A stretch of DNA of 64,000 nt from Caenorhabditis remanei (Eukaryota; Nematoda; Chromadorea; Rhabditida; Rhabditidae). The position numbers and the translations under genes are program-made. This document shows, piece after piece, positions 1 through 12,460 of the stretch. The notes under the pieces were generated by a model. It saw only the letters and a list, made by a program, of their open reading frames with translations, was not told where the DNA came from and did not search any database. How positions within the stretch are numbered: the first letter of the stretch is position 1; every line of letters begins with the position of its first letter. The stretch is taken from contig NC_071331.1 in NCBI RefSeq assembly GCF_010183535.1, forward strand, positions 1 to 64,000, written 5' to 3'.

Positions 1-2017
1 CTCCAATGAGAGATGGCCATACTTTGAGTGATCGTCCAACTTTACTACCAAAACGGTTTCTTCTATAACTTTCTCAGTTTTTGTCGGATCTTGATGATTT
101 TTATACCAATCGAAAGAGCTTGTCTTTCTCTATCAATATGACCTAAGTTTATAAAATTTCCGTGAAAAATAAAGCCGTAATAAAGGATGGCCGAAGACGT
201 AAAAGTTGGTCCATTTCTTGGGTTTGTCAAACGTTTTTTCAACACATTTTCATTCGTAACTGGGTCACTTTTGGTCGGAGCGCAAAGATTTTTATACCAT
301 CAGAAAGCCCGCATTCCTCCTCTATCAAAATAACCTGGATTGAAAAAATTTTCATAAAAATGAAGCTCCAATGAGAGATGGCCATACTTTGAGTGATCGT
401 CCAACTTTACTACCAAAACGGTTTCTTCTATAACGTTCTCAGTTTTTGTCGGATCTTGATGATTTTTATACCAATCGAAAGAGCTTGTTTTTCTCTATCA
501 ATATGACCTAAGTTTATAAAATTTCCGTGAAAAATAAAGCCGTAATAAAGGATGGCCGAAGACGTAAAAGTTGGTCCATTTCTTGGGTTTGTCAAACGTT
601 TTTTCAACACATTTTCATTCGTAACTGGGTCACTTTTGGTCGGAGCGCAAAGATTTTATACCATCAGAAAGCCCGCATCCTCCTCTATCAAAATGACCTG
701 GATTAAAAAAATTTTCATAAAAAATGAAGCTCCAATGAGAGATGGCCATACTTTGAGTGATCGTCCAACTTTACTACCAAAACGGTTTCTTCTATAACGT
801 TCTCAGTTTTTGTCGAATCTCGAAGATTTTTATACCAATCGAAAGAGCTTGTTTTTCTCTATCAATATGACCTAAGTTTATAAAATTTCCGTGAAAAATA
901 AAGCCGTAATAAAGGATGGCCGAAGACGTAAAAGTTGGTCCATTTCTTGGGTTTGTCAAACGTTTTTTCAACACATTTTCATTCGTAACTGGGTCACTTT
1001 TGGTCGGAGCGCAAAGATTTTTATACCATCAGAAAGCCCGCATTCCTCCTCTATCAAAATAACCTGGATTGAAAAAATTTTCATAAAAAATGAAGCTCCA
1101 ATGAGAGATGGCCATACTTTGAGTGATCGTCCAACTTTACTACCAAAACGGTTTCTTCTATAACTTTCTCAGTTTTTGTCGGATCTCGAAGATTTTTATA
1201 CCAATCGAAAGAGCTTGTTTTTCTCTATCAATATGACCTAAGTTTATAAAATTTCCGTGAAAAATAAAGCCGTAATAAAGGATGGCCGAAGACGTAAAAG
1301 TTGGTCCATTTCTTGGGTTTGTCAAACGTTTTTTCAACACATTTTCATTCGTAACTGGGTCACTTTTGGTCGGAGCGCAAAGATTTTTATACCATCAGAA
1401 AGCCCGCATTCCTCCTCTATCAAAATAACCTGGATTGAAAAAATTTTCATAAAAAATGAAGCTCCAATGAGAGATGGCCATACTTTGAGTGATCGTCCAA
1501 CTTTACTACCAAAACGGTTTCTTCTATAACTTTCTCAGTTTTTGTCGGATCTTGAATGATTTTTATACCAATCGAAAGAGCTTGTCTTTCTCTATCAATA
1601 TGACCTAAGTTTATAAAATTTCCGTGAAAAATAAAGCCGTAATAAAGGATGGCCGAAGACGTAAAAGTTGGTCCATTTCTTGGGTTTGTCAAACGTTTTT
1701 TCAACACATTTTCATTCGTAACTGGGTCACTTTTGGTCGGAGCGCAAAGATTTTTATACCATCAGAAAGCCCGCATTCTCCTCTATCAAAATAACCTGGA
1801 TTGAAAAAATTTTCATAAAAAATGAAGCTCCAATGAGAGATGGCCATACTTTGAGTGATCGTCCAACTTTACTACCAAAACGGTTTCTTCTATAACTTTC
1901 TCAGTTTTTGTCGGATCTTGATGATTTTATACCAATCGAAAGAGCTTGTCTTTCTCTATCAATATGACCTAAGTTTATAAAATTTCCGTGAAAAATAAAG
2001 CCGTAATAAAGGATGGC
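1..2017. repeat. 365-bp satellite array, about 5.5 copies
   Basis: Tandem monomers begin at about 1, 366, 730, 1096, 1462 and 1828, each 364-366 bp and nearly identical (single-base and 1-bp indel differences). The short open frames in it recur once per monomer on both strands and are not genes. The array enters the window from the left and stops inside a monomer at 2017, where the expected GGATGGCCGAAG becomes GGATGGC followed by TTAGGC. That abrupt end is the first telomere-type junction of the unit array. Confidence 0.95.
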
Positions 2018-4489
2018 TTAGGCTCAGGCGCAGGCTCTGCCTGTGCCATTTGGGCTGTGACTTTTTGACTTTTCGAACCGATTCGGGATTTTATTATGCC
2101 AATTTGTTCCCCTGAGGGGGGGACCAGCGTCCACCAAAAATGAGCCCTGGTGGCCTGCTCCGAGCTGAGCTCTGAGAGCTCAAAGTTGGCTCAAAAAAAA
2201 CTTATATCGCCCATAACTTTTTTGTACGTGAATATTTTTCGGAAATTTTTTGTGATGAGTTAGAGCTTAGAGTTGTGCATCTGATGATGATATAGAATTT
2301 TTTTAAATCAATCGATAATCAATCGATAATCGAGATCTAGACTTTCAAAATGGCCGCATTCAAAATTTAACAATTTGTTTCGAATAAGATTCTGGACTTA
2401 AGTACGTCTCTTTTAGTAGTATCTTGTGAACTAGGGTGCATGACACCTCGTCCTTTAGTTTTTTTTTTTTTTGATTTTTAGCAAAAAATTTTCAGTTTTT
2501 GAATTTTTTGAGGGTGTCAAAGAGGAGGGACCGGTTTGGTCAGTACTAACAAAATGTAGCCCTACTTGGCAGCTATCACTTGATATGTTGATCTCCCCGG
2601 TGCGACACCTCTGAGCTGAGTTATGAACGTTTGAGTGTGCTCAGGCTCAGCTTAGGCTTAGCTTAGGCTTAGCTTAGGCTTAGCTTCGGCTTAGGCTTAA
2701 CACAAAAGTGTCGATAATCTAAATTTTTATGTTTGTATCGGATAGAGAATTGTTTGTTGAGTACCGTAAAAATATTTTAAATTTTTTTCTGACTGGTCCC
2801 TCTGAGTTAGACCCATATGTAGTTTTTGGTGAACTTTGTCTTATAACTGGTTTCGTTTTGTACTTCAAAGGTCAGTTGTTTCATGCCTACCTAACACTTC
2901 AGAAGGGCTATTTTATGCATTTGACTATGACCCTCTAGCTCTTATATGAACTGAGATCGAAGGGAGATAAGGTCGAAAACTCGAAAATGGTCAAAATTCA
3001 AGGTTGGATATTTGATGTTTTTTCAAAGCCATTTTGTTCAGCGTGTTTTATTTGATCGAAAAACATAAATATTTTAGAAAATTTCGTATCGAAAAAAATT
3101 TTTTTGGACTTTGAAAAATTTTGAAAATTTTAAATTTTTTTATTTTTTTGAAATAAAAATACAGCTTCATGTATTTGAGTTTGACAATTATTTCACTTTA
3201 TAGAATATTCTACGAGCTATTTGATGCACTTTAATTTGACCCAAGGGCTCTCATATGAACGGTGATCAAAGCAAGATAAGATCGAAAAATAGACATTAGA
3301 AGTGTGACATTTCACAGTTAGTTAAGCAATAGTCGTGGCGCGAAGCGTCACTACTCAGATTGCGTTTACGGTGACGCTGAGCGGAGCGAAGCGTCACCGT
3401 GAAGGCTACAAATATGAAACATACAACTCATTTTTTCACTTTTTACACATTTATACACACTTTTTTTCACTTTTTTACGTATTTTCACACTTTTCACACT
3501 TTTTTTCATTTTTTCAACTTTTTTTCCTTTACTTTGTTTCATACTGAAACAAAACTTGATTTGGGCTGCACTCGGGAATCTCTCGGCGCCATGAAAGACA
3601 GAAAATTCTTTCAAAAACTCAGGCGCCATGAAAGACAGAAAATTCTTTCAAAAACTCAAACGCCATGAAAGACAGAAAATTCTTTCAAAAACTCAGGCGC
3701 CATGAAAGACAGAAAATTCTTTTTCACACTTCTTGTGTAAAATTACAAAAAATTGCCCAAATTCGGCGAGCCTATTTTTTACGGGTATATAGAGTTTTTT
3801 GGTGATTAATTCTATGCATGTATCATTTCATTTTAAACTTGGTCAAGGGAATTCAAGAAACGTCAGTTAAAAAGAAAGTTACTGTTACTTGTGTTTTAAA
3901 TTATATCCAAAGATTTTAGATTCTTACAAGTGACTGTAGCTGAAAATCTTTATAAATTTTTTAATTTATGAGTGTGCAGTCCCATAACATAAATACAATT
4001 GCGTTTCGTTTGAAACAGTAGTATAAGAAATTATTAAAATGTGTTAATAAAGGCGCGAAGCGCCTTTATTTTAACACTTTTAATGATTTCTTATACTATT
4101 GTTTTGAACGGAAGGCCACAAAAAAGAATGAGTCTATCAAACTTGAATTTTATAGAGAATAATATTATTTTGAACAGAAACAGTGGATTTTATTACAATT
4201 TAGATATTTTTCGAACCACGCGAGCCGAATTTGGGCAATTTTTTGTAATTTTACACAAGAAGTGTGAAAAAGAATTTTCTGTCTTTCATGGCGCCTGAGT
4301 TTTTGAAAGAATTTTCTGTCTTTCATGGCGTTTGAGTTTTTGAAAGAATTTTCTGTCTTTCATGGCGCCTGAGTTTTTGAAAGAATTTTCTGTCTTTCAT
4401 GGCGCCGAGAGATTCCCGAGTGCAGCCCAAATCAAGTTTTGTTTCAGTATGAAACAAAGTAAAGGAAAAAAAGTTGAAAAAATGAAAAA
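2018..4489 (+). repeat. Telomere-linked unit U1 (type I)
   Basis: Starts with one TTAGGC (2018-2023), then the GC hairpin module from 2024. Inside are (ATCGATA)-type repeats near 2310-2335, a degenerate TTAGGC/TTAGC stretch at about 2640-2697, and a 10-bp-stem hairpin at 3369-3399 (CGGTGACGCT/AGCGTCACCG). The right third is an interrupted palindrome: left arm about 3504-3768, inner hairpin about 4018-4101, right arm 4224-4489. Both arms carry the same AAACGCC/GGCGTTT variant. The right arm ends directly in TTAGGC. No credible coding region was found. Confidence 0.9.
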
Positions 4490-5145
4490 TTAGGCTTAGG
4501 CTTAGAGCTAGGAAGCCTACGCGTAGACCCAACCCTCTCACTTTTTTTGGCTGCCAGCCTAATTTTTAGGCTTAGGCTTAGGCTAAGGGAGCACAAGCCC
4601 AAGCTTAGGGGTCAATAAAGCGTGAGCCTGGCCCTAGGGTGCCTCCTTGAGCCCTTTTTTCAGCATTTCTGTTTCATCTCAGATGAAAAAATCCCAAATG
4701 TTCGATTTTTTTAAAAACACCTCATTTTCCCCACTTTTTTGGCTGCCAGCCTAATTTTTTTCCGCGATTTCTAAGAAACCTAAGCCTGAGAGATTGGAAC
4801 AAATTTACACAATGTGCAGATTCCACCATTTCACGCCGAAAACAACTTTTACACGCGGAAAGTCCACAAACTGACAAGAAAAGTCCACCAACTGACACGG
4901 GAAAGTCACTTTCCGCACACGGAAAATGCTTCCAACATTTCTTAGGCTTAGGCTTCTTGGAAACCCGTCCCCCGGCGAACCAATCCACGCGAATTCCACC
5001 ATTTGCACCACGCGAATTCCACCATTTTGAACCACGCGAATTCCACCATTTTGGCGCGTTTTTTTGTTTTGCAGTGCACAAAATCAGCATTTTCTTAGGC
5101 TTAGGCTCAGGCGCAGGCTTCTGCCTGCGCCATTTGGGCTGAGGC
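4490..5145 (+). repeat. Mosaic block B1 (0.68-kb repeat)
   Basis: A block of fragments joined by short TTAGGC runs (4490-4501, 4566-4583, 4942-4953, 5095-5106). Segments lie at about 4502-4565, 4584-4941, 4954-5094 and 5107-5145. The third contains three copies of a 23-bp CCACGCGAATTCCACCATTT-type repeat. The last is the GC hairpin module alone, followed at once by TTAGGC. Long frames with KPKP or LRLR runs are only translations of telomere repeat. Confidence 0.85.
5107..5145 (+). repeat. Minimal GC hairpin module
   Basis: A 35-40 bp module with perfect 9-bp arms GGCGCAGGC/GCCTGCGCC, flanked on both sides by TTAGGC. It is the same sequence that begins every unit of the array, here standing alone. 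Further free-standing copies start at 5786, 9029 and 9708. Confidence 0.85.
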
Positions 5146-5181
5146 TTAGGCTTAGGCTTAGGCTTAGGCTTAGGCTTAGGC
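5146..5181 (+). repeat. TTAGGC telomeric run (6 copies)
   Basis: Perfect TTAGGC run between the minimal hairpin module and block B2. It is interstitial in this window. Confidence 0.97.
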
Positions 5182-5824
5182 TTAGAGCTAGGAAGCCTAC
5201 GCGTAGACCCAACCCTCTCACTTTTTTTGGCTGCCAGCCTAATTTTTAGGCTTAGGCTTAGGCTAAGGGAGCACAAGCCCAAGCTTAGGGGTCAATAAAG
5301 CGTGAGCCTGGCCCTAGGGTGCCTCCTTGAGCCCTTTTTTCAGCATTTCTGTTTCATCTCAGATGAAAAAATCCCAAATGTTCGATTTTTTTAAAAACAC
5401 CTCATTTTCCCCACTTTTTTGGCTGCCAGCCTAATTTTTTCCGCGATTTCTAAGAAACCTAAGCCTGAGAGATTGGAACAAATTTACACAATGTGCAGAT
5501 TCCACCATTTCACGCCGAAAACAACTTTTACACGCGGAAAGTCCACAAACTGACAAGAAAAGTCCACCAACTGACACGGGAAAGTCACTTTCCGCACACG
5601 GAAAATGCTTCCAACATTTCTTAGGCTTAGGCTTCTTGGAAACCCGTCCCCCGGCGAACCAATCCACGCGAATTCCACCATTTGCACCACGCGAATTCCA
5701 CCATTTTGAACCACGCGAATTCCACCATTTTGGCGCGTTTTTTTGTTTTGCAGTGCACAAAATCAGCATTTTCTTAGGCTTAGGCTCAGGCGCAGGCTTC
5801 TGCCTGCGCCATTTGGGCTGAGGC
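5182..5824 (+). repeat. Mosaic block B2
   Basis: Second copy of the B1 mosaic, 679 bp downstream, with the same internal fragments and TTAGGC joints. It ends in another minimal hairpin module (5786-5824) followed by a long telomeric run. Confidence 0.85.
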
Positions 5825-5944
5825 TTAGGCTTAGGCTTAGGCTTAGGCTTAGGCTTAGGCTTAGAGCTAGGCTTAGGCTTAGGCTTAGGCTTAGGCTTAG
5901 GCTTAGGCTTAGGCTTAGGCTTAGGCTTAGGCTTAGGCTTAGGC
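5825..5944 (+). repeat. TTAGGC telomeric run (about 20 copies, one variant)
   Basis: 120 bp of TTAGGC with one TTAGAGCTAGGC interruption near 5861. That interruption matches the first bases of the B blocks (TTAGAGCTAGG), so it could be a very short block start that was re-healed. Confidence 0.97.
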
Positions 5945-8411
5945 TCAGGCGCAGGCTCTGCCTGTGCCATTTGGGCTGTGACTTTTTGACTTTTCGAACC
6001 GATTCGGGATTTTATTATGCCAATTTGTTCCCCTGAGGGGGGGACCAGCGTCCACCAAAAATGAGCCCTGGTGGCCTGCTCCGAGCTGAGCTCTGAGAGC
6101 TCAAAGTTGGCTCAAAAAAAACTTATATCGCCCATAACTTTTTTGTACGTGAATATTTTTCGGAAATTTTTTTGTGATGAGTTAGAGCTTAGAGTTGTGC
6201 ATCTGATGATGATATAGAATTTTTTTAAATCAATCGATAATCAATCGATAATCGAGATCTAGACTTTCAAAATGGCCGCATTCAAAATTTAACAATTTGT
6301 TTCGAATAAGATTCTGGACTTAAGTACGTCTCTTTTAGTAGTATCTTGTGAACTAGGGTGCATGACACCTCGTCCTTTAGTTTTTTTTTTTTTGATTTTT
6401 AGCAAAAAATTTTCAGTTTTTGAATTTTTTGAGGGTGTCAAAGAGGAGGGACCGGTTTGGTCAGTACTAACAAAATGTAGCCCTACTTGGCAGCTATCAC
6501 TTGATATGTTGATCTCCCCGGTGCGACACCTCTGAGCTGAGTTATGAACGTTTGAGTGTGCTCAGGCTCAGCTTAGGCTTAGCTTAGGCTTAGCTTAGGC
6601 TTAGCTTCGGCTTAGGCTTAACACAAAAGTGTCGATAATCTAAATTTTTATGTTTGTATCGGATAGAGAATTGTTTGTTGAGTACCGTAAAAATATTTTA
6701 AATTTTTTTCTGACTGGTCCCTCTGAGTTAGACCCATATGTAGTTTTTGGTGAACTTTGTCTTATAACTGGTTTCGTTTTGTACTTCAAAGGTCAGTTGT
6801 TTCATGCCTACCTAACACTTCAGAAGGGCTATTTTATGCATTTGACTATGACCCTCTAGCTCTTATATGAACTGAGATCGAAGGGAGATAAGGTCGAAAA
6901 CTCGAAAATGGTCAAAATTCAAGGTTGGATATTTGATGTTTTTTCAAAGCCATTTTGTTCAGCGTGTTTTATTTGATCGAAAAACATAAATATTTTAGAA
7001 AATTTCGTATCGAAAAAAATTTTTTTGGACTTTGAAAAATTTTGAAAATTTTAAATTTTTTTATTTTTTTGAAATAAAAAATACAGCTTCATGTATTTGA
7101 GTTTGACAATTATTTCACTTTATAGAATATTCTACGAGCTATTTGATGCACTTTAATTTGACCCAAGGGCTCTCATATGAACGGTGATCAAAGCAAGATA
7201 AGATCGAAAAATAGACATTAGAAGTGTGACATTTCACAGTTAGTTAAGCAATAGTCGTGGCGCGAAGCGTCACTACTCAGATTGCGTTTACGGTGACGCT
7301 GAGCGGAGCGAAGCGTCACCGTGAAGGCTACAAATATGAAACATACAACTCATTTTTTCACTTTTTACACATTTATACACACTTTTTTTCACTTTTTTAC
7401 GTATTTTCACACTTTTCACACTTTTTTTCATTTTTTCAACTTTTTTTCCTTTACTTTGTTTCATACTGAAACAAAACTTGATTTGGGCTGCACTCGGGAA
7501 TCTCTCGGCGCCATGAAAGACAGAAAATTCTTTCAAAAACTCAGGCGCCATGAAAGACAGAAAATTCTTTCAAAAACTCAAACGCCATGAAAGACAGAAA
7601 ATTCTTTCAAAAACTCAGGCGCCATGAAAGACAGAAAATTCTTTTTCACACTTCTTGTGTAAAATTACAAAAAATTGCCCAAATTCGGCGAGCCTATTTT
7701 TTACGGGTATATAGAGTTTTTTGGTGATTAATTCTATGCATGTATCATTTCATTTTAAACTTGGTCAAGGGAATTCAAGAAACGTCAGTTAAAAAGAAAG
7801 TTACTGTTACTTGTGTTTTAAATTATATCCAAAGATTTTAGATTCTTACAAGTGACTGTAGCTGAAAATCTTTATAAATTTTTTAATTTATGAGTGTGCA
7901 GTCCCATAACATAAATACAATTGCGTTTCGTTTGAAACAGTAGTATAAGAAATTATTAAAATGTGTTAATAAAGGCGCGAAGCGCCTTTATTTTAACACT
8001 TTTAATGATTTCTTATACTATTGTTTTGAACGGAAGGCCACAAAAAAGAATGAGTCTATCAAACTTGAATTTTATAGAGAATAATATTATTTTGAACAGA
8101 AACAGTGGATTTTATTACAATTTAGATATTTTTCGAACCACGCGAGCCGAATTTGGGCAATTTTTTGTAATTTTACACAAGAAGTGTGAAAAAGAATTTT
8201 CTGTCTTTCATGGCGCCTGAGTTTTTGAAAGAATTTTCTGTCTTTCATGGCGTTTGAGTTTTTGAAAGAATTTTCTGTCTTTCATGGCGCCTGAGTTTTT
8301 GAAAGAATTTTCTGTCTTTCATGGCGCCGAGAGATTCCCGAGTGCAGCCCAAATCAAGTTTTGTTTCAGTATGAAACAAAGTAAAGGAAAAAAAGTTGAA
8401 AAAATGAAAAA
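5945..8411 (+). repeat. Telomere-linked unit U2 (type I)
   Basis: Near-identical to U1, about 3922 bp further on, so U1+B1+B2 and U2+B3+B4 form a 3.92-kb tandem repeat. Palindrome: left arm about 7426-7690, inner hairpin about 7940-8023, right arm about 8146-8411, ending in TTAGGC at the same point as U1. No credible gene. Confidence 0.9.
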
Positions 8412-9067
8412 TTAGGCTTAGGCTTAGAGCTAGGAAGCCTACGCGTAGACCCAACCCTCTCACTTTTTTTGGCTGCCAGCCTAATTTTTAGGCTTAGGCT
8501 TAGGCTAAGGGAGCACAAGCCCAAGCTTAGGGGTCAATAAAGCGTGAGCCTGGCCCTAGGGTGCCTCCTTGAGCCCTTTTTTCAGCATTTCTGTTTCATC
8601 TCAGATGAAAAAATCCCAAATGTTCGATTTTTTTTAAAAACACCTCATTTTCCCCACTTTTTTGGCTGCCAGCCTAATTTTTTCCGCGATTTCTAAGAAA
8701 CCTAAGCCTGAGAGATTGGAACAAATTTACACAATGTGCAGATTCCACCATTTCACGCCGAAAACAACTTTTACACGCGGAAAGTCCACAAACTGACAAG
8801 AAAAGTCCACCAACTGACACGGGAAAGTCACTTTCCGCACACGGAAAATGCTTCCAACATTTCTTAGGCTTAGGCTTCTTGGAAACCCGTCCCCCGGCGA
8901 ACCAATCCACGCGAATTCCACCATTTGCACCACGCGAATTCCACCATTTTGAACCACGCGAATTCCACCATTTTGGCGCGTTTTTTTGTTTTGCAGTGCA
9001 CAAAATCAGCATTTTCTTAGGCTTAGGCTCAGGCGCAGGCTTCTGCCTGCGCCATTTGGGCTGAGGC
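8412..9067 (+). repeat. Mosaic block B3
   Basis: Copy of B1 in the second 3.92-kb repeat, ending with a minimal hairpin module at 9029-9067. Confidence 0.85.
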
Positions 9068-9103
9068 TTAGGCTTAGGCTTAGGCTTAGGCTTAGGCTTA
9101 GGC
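9068..9103 (+). repeat. TTAGGC telomeric run (6 copies)
   Basis: Perfect run, the counterpart of 5146-5181. Confidence 0.97.
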
Positions 9104-9746
9104 TTAGAGCTAGGAAGCCTACGCGTAGACCCAACCCTCTCACTTTTTTTGGCTGCCAGCCTAATTTTTAGGCTTAGGCTTAGGCTAAGGGAGCACAAGC
9201 CCAAGCTTAGGGGTCAATAAAGCGTGAGCCTGGCCCTAGGGTGCCTCCTTGAGCCCTTTTTTCAGCATTTCTGTTTCATCTCAGATGAAAAAATCCCAAA
9301 TGTTCGATTTTTTTAAAAACACCTCATTTTCCCCACTTTTTTGGCTGCCAGCCTAATTTTTTCCGCGATTTCTAAGAAACCTAAGCCTGAGAGATTGGAA
9401 CAAATTTACACAATGTGCAGATTCCACCATTTCACGCCGAAAACAACTTTTACACGCGGAAAGTCCACAAACTGACAAGAAAAGTCCACCAACTGACACG
9501 GGAAAGTCACTTTCCGCACACGGAAAATGCTTCCAACATTTCTTAGGCTTAGGCTTCTTGGAAACCCGTCCCCCGGCGAACCAATCCACGCGAATTCCAC
9601 CATTTGCACCACGCGAATTCCACCATTTTGAACCACGCGAATTCCACCATTTTGGCGCGTTTTTTTGTTTTGCAGTGCACAAAATCAGCATTTTCTTAGG
9701 CTTAGGCTCAGGCGCAGGCTTCTGCCTGCGCCATTTGGGCTGAGGC
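9104..9746 (+). repeat. Mosaic block B4
   Basis: Copy of B2 in the second 3.92-kb repeat, ending with a minimal hairpin module at 9708-9746. Confidence 0.85.
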
Positions 9747-9866
9747 TTAGGCTTAGGCTTAGGCTTAGGCTTAGGCTTAGGCTTAGAGCTAGGCTTAGGC
9801 TTAGGCTTAGGCTTAGGCTTAGGCTTAGGCTTAGGCTTAGGCTTAGGCTTAGGCTTAGGCTTAGGC
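9747..9866 (+). repeat. TTAGGC telomeric run (about 20 copies, one variant)
   Basis: Counterpart of 5825-5944, with the same TTAGAGCTAGGC interruption. Confidence 0.97.
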
Positions 9867-12418
9867 TCAGGCGCAGGCTCTGCCTGTGCCATTTGGGCTG
9901 TGACTTTTTGACTTTTCGAACCGATTCGGGATTTTATTATGCCAATTTGTTCCCCTGAGGGGGGGACCAGCGTCCACCAAAAATGAGCCCTGGTGGCCTG
10001 CTCCGAGCTGAGCTCTGAGAGCTCAAAGTTGGCTCAAAAAAAACTTATATCGCCCATAACTTTTTTGTACGTGAATATTTTTCGGAAATTTTTTTGTGAT
10101 GAGTTAGAGCTTAGAGTTGTGCATCTGATGATGATATAGAATTTTTTTAAATCAATCGATAATCAATCGATAATCGAGATCTAGACTTTCAAAATGGCCG
10201 CATTCAAAATTTAACAATTTGTTTCGAATAAGATTCTGGACTTAAGTACGTCTCTTTTAGTAGTATCTTGTGAACTAGGGTGCATGACACCTCGTCCTTT
10301 AGTTTTTTTTTTTTTTGATTTTTAGCAAAAAATTTTCAGTTTTTGAATTTTTTGAGGGTGTCAAAGAGGAGGGACCGGTTTGGTCAGTACTAACAAAATG
10401 TAGCCCTACTTGGCAGCTATCACTTGATATGTTGATCTCCCCGGTGCGACACCTCTGAGCTGAGTTATGAACGTTTGAGTGTGCTCAGGCTCAGCTTAGG
10501 CTTAGCTTAGGCTTAGCTTAGGCTTAGCTTCGGCTTAGGCTTAACACAAAAGTGTCGATAATCTAAATTTTTATGTTTGTATCGGATAGAGAATTGTTTG
10601 TTGAGTACCGTAAAAATATTTTAAATTTTTTTCTGACTGGTCCCTCTGAGTTAGACCCATATGTAGTTTTTGGTGAACTTTGTCTTATAACTGGTTTCGT
10701 TTTGTACTTCAAAGGTCAGTTGTTTCATGCCTACCTAACACTTCAGAAGGGCTATTTTATGCATTTGACTATGACCCTCTAGCTCTTATATGAACTGAGA
10801 TCGAAGGGAGATAAGGTCGAAAACTCGAAAATGGTCAAAATTCAAGGTTGGATATTTGATGTTTTTTCAAAGCCATTTTGTTCAGCGTGTTTTATTTGAT
10901 CGAAAAACATAAATATTTTAGAAAATTTCGTATCGAAAAAAATTTTTTTGGACTTTGAAAAATTTTGAAAATTTTAAATTTTTTTATTTTTTTGAAATAA
11001 AAAATACAGCTTCATGTATTTGAGTTTGACAATTATTTCACTTTATAGAATATTCTACGAGCTATTTGATGCACTTTAATTTGACCCAAGGGCTCTCATA
11101 TGAACGGTGATCAAAGCAAGATAAGATCGAAAAATAGACATTAGAAGTGTGACATTTCACAGTTAGTTAAGCAATAGTCGTGGCGCGAAGCGTCACTACT
11201 CAGATTGCGTTTACGGTGACGCTGAGCGGAGCGAAGCGTCACCGTGAAGGCTACAAATATGAAACATACAACTCATTTTTTCACTTTTTACACATTTATA
11301 CACACTTTTTTTCACTTTTTTACGTATTTTCACACTTTTCACACTTTTTTTCATTTTTTCAACTTTTTTTCCTTTACTTTGTTTCATACTGAAACAAAAC
11401 TTGATTTGGGCTGCACTCGGGAATCTCTCGGCGCCATGAAAGACAGAAAATTCTTTCAAAAACTCAGGCGCCATGAAAGACAGAAAATTCTTTCAAAAAC
11501 TCAAACGCCATGAAAGACAGAAAATTCTTTCAAAAACTCAGGCGCCATGAAAGACAGAAAATTCTTTTTCACACTTCTTGTGTAAAATTACAAAAAATTG
11601 CCCAAATTCGGCGAGCCTATTTTTTACGGGTATATAGAGTTTTTTGGTGATTAATTCTATGCATGTATCATTTCATTTTAAACTTGGTCAAGGGAATTCA
11701 AGAAACGTCAGTTAAAAAGAAAGTTACTGTTACTTGTGTTTTAAATTATATCCAAAGATTTTAGATTCTTACAAGTGACTGTAGCTGAAAATCTTTATAA
11801 ATTTTTTAATTTATGAGTGTGCAGTCCCATAACATAAATACAATTGCGTTTCGTTTGAAACAGTAGTATAAGAAATTATTAAAATGTGTTAATAAAGGCG
11901 CGAAGCGCCTTTATTTTAACACTTTTAATGATTTCTTATACTATTGTTTTGAACGGAAGGCCACAAAAAAGAATGAGTCTATCAAACTTGAATTTTATAG
12001 AGAATAATATTATTTTGAACAGAAACAGTGGATTTTATTACAATTTAGATATTTTTCGAACCACGCGAGCCGAATTTGGGCAATTTTTTGTAATTTTACA
12101 CAAGAAGTGTGAAAAAGAATTTTCTGTCTTTCATGGCGCCTGAGTTTTTGAAAGAATTTTCTGTCTTTCATGGCGTTTGAGTTTTTGAAAGAATTTTCTG
12201 TCTTTCATGGCGCCTGAGTTTTTGAAAGAATTTTCTGTCTTTCATGGCGCCGAGAGATTCCCGAGTGCAGCCCAAATCAAGTTTTGTTTCAGTATGAAAC
12301 AAAGTAAAGGAAAAAAAGTTGAAAAAATGAAAAAAAGTGTGAAAAGTGTGAAAATACGTAAAAAAGTGAAAAAAAGTGTGTATAAATGTGTAAAAAGTGA
12401 AAAAATGAGTTGTATGTT
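9867..12418 (+). repeat. Telomere-linked unit U3 (type I)
   Basis: Third copy of the U1/U2 sequence, but the right palindrome arm is longer. Left arm is about 11262-11613, inner hairpin about 11863-11946, right arm about 12069-12418. The right arm ends GAGTTGTATGTT and joins TTAGGC. U1 and U2 stop about 85 bp earlier in the same arm and continue into B blocks, which U3 lacks. Confidence 0.9.
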
Positions 12419-12460
12419 TTAGGCTTAGGCTTAGGCTTAGGCTTAGGCTTAGGCTTAGGC
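12419..12460 (+). repeat. TTAGGC telomeric run (7 copies)
   Basis: Perfect run joining the U3 right arm to the U4 hairpin module. Confidence 0.97.

Noticed and set aside
162..1707. Frames of 60-90 residues in the 365-bp satellite
   Set aside because: One per monomer on both strands, with lengths changing with each small indel; satellite artefact.
2729..2938. A 69-residue frame beginning MFVSDREL, repeated in U1, U2, U3, U5 and U10
   Set aside because: It is kept only because the units are copies. It is broken in U4 and U7, and there is no promoter, splice or codon signal.
4041..4298. Frame of 85 or more residues across the inner hairpin (MLIKARSAF...)
   Set aside because: It simply reads through the palindrome and continues into the TTAGGC run in some units.
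3424..4489. Palindrome as a classic foldback or MITE element
   Set aside because: Right ends differ from unit to unit, no target-site duplication is seen, and U12 arms run into flanking sequence.
5146..5970. Long frames with KPKPKP, LRLRLR, LSLSLS or LGLGLG runs
   Set aside because: They are translations of the TTAGGC run and neighbouring repeat on either strand; they recur wherever the run occurs.
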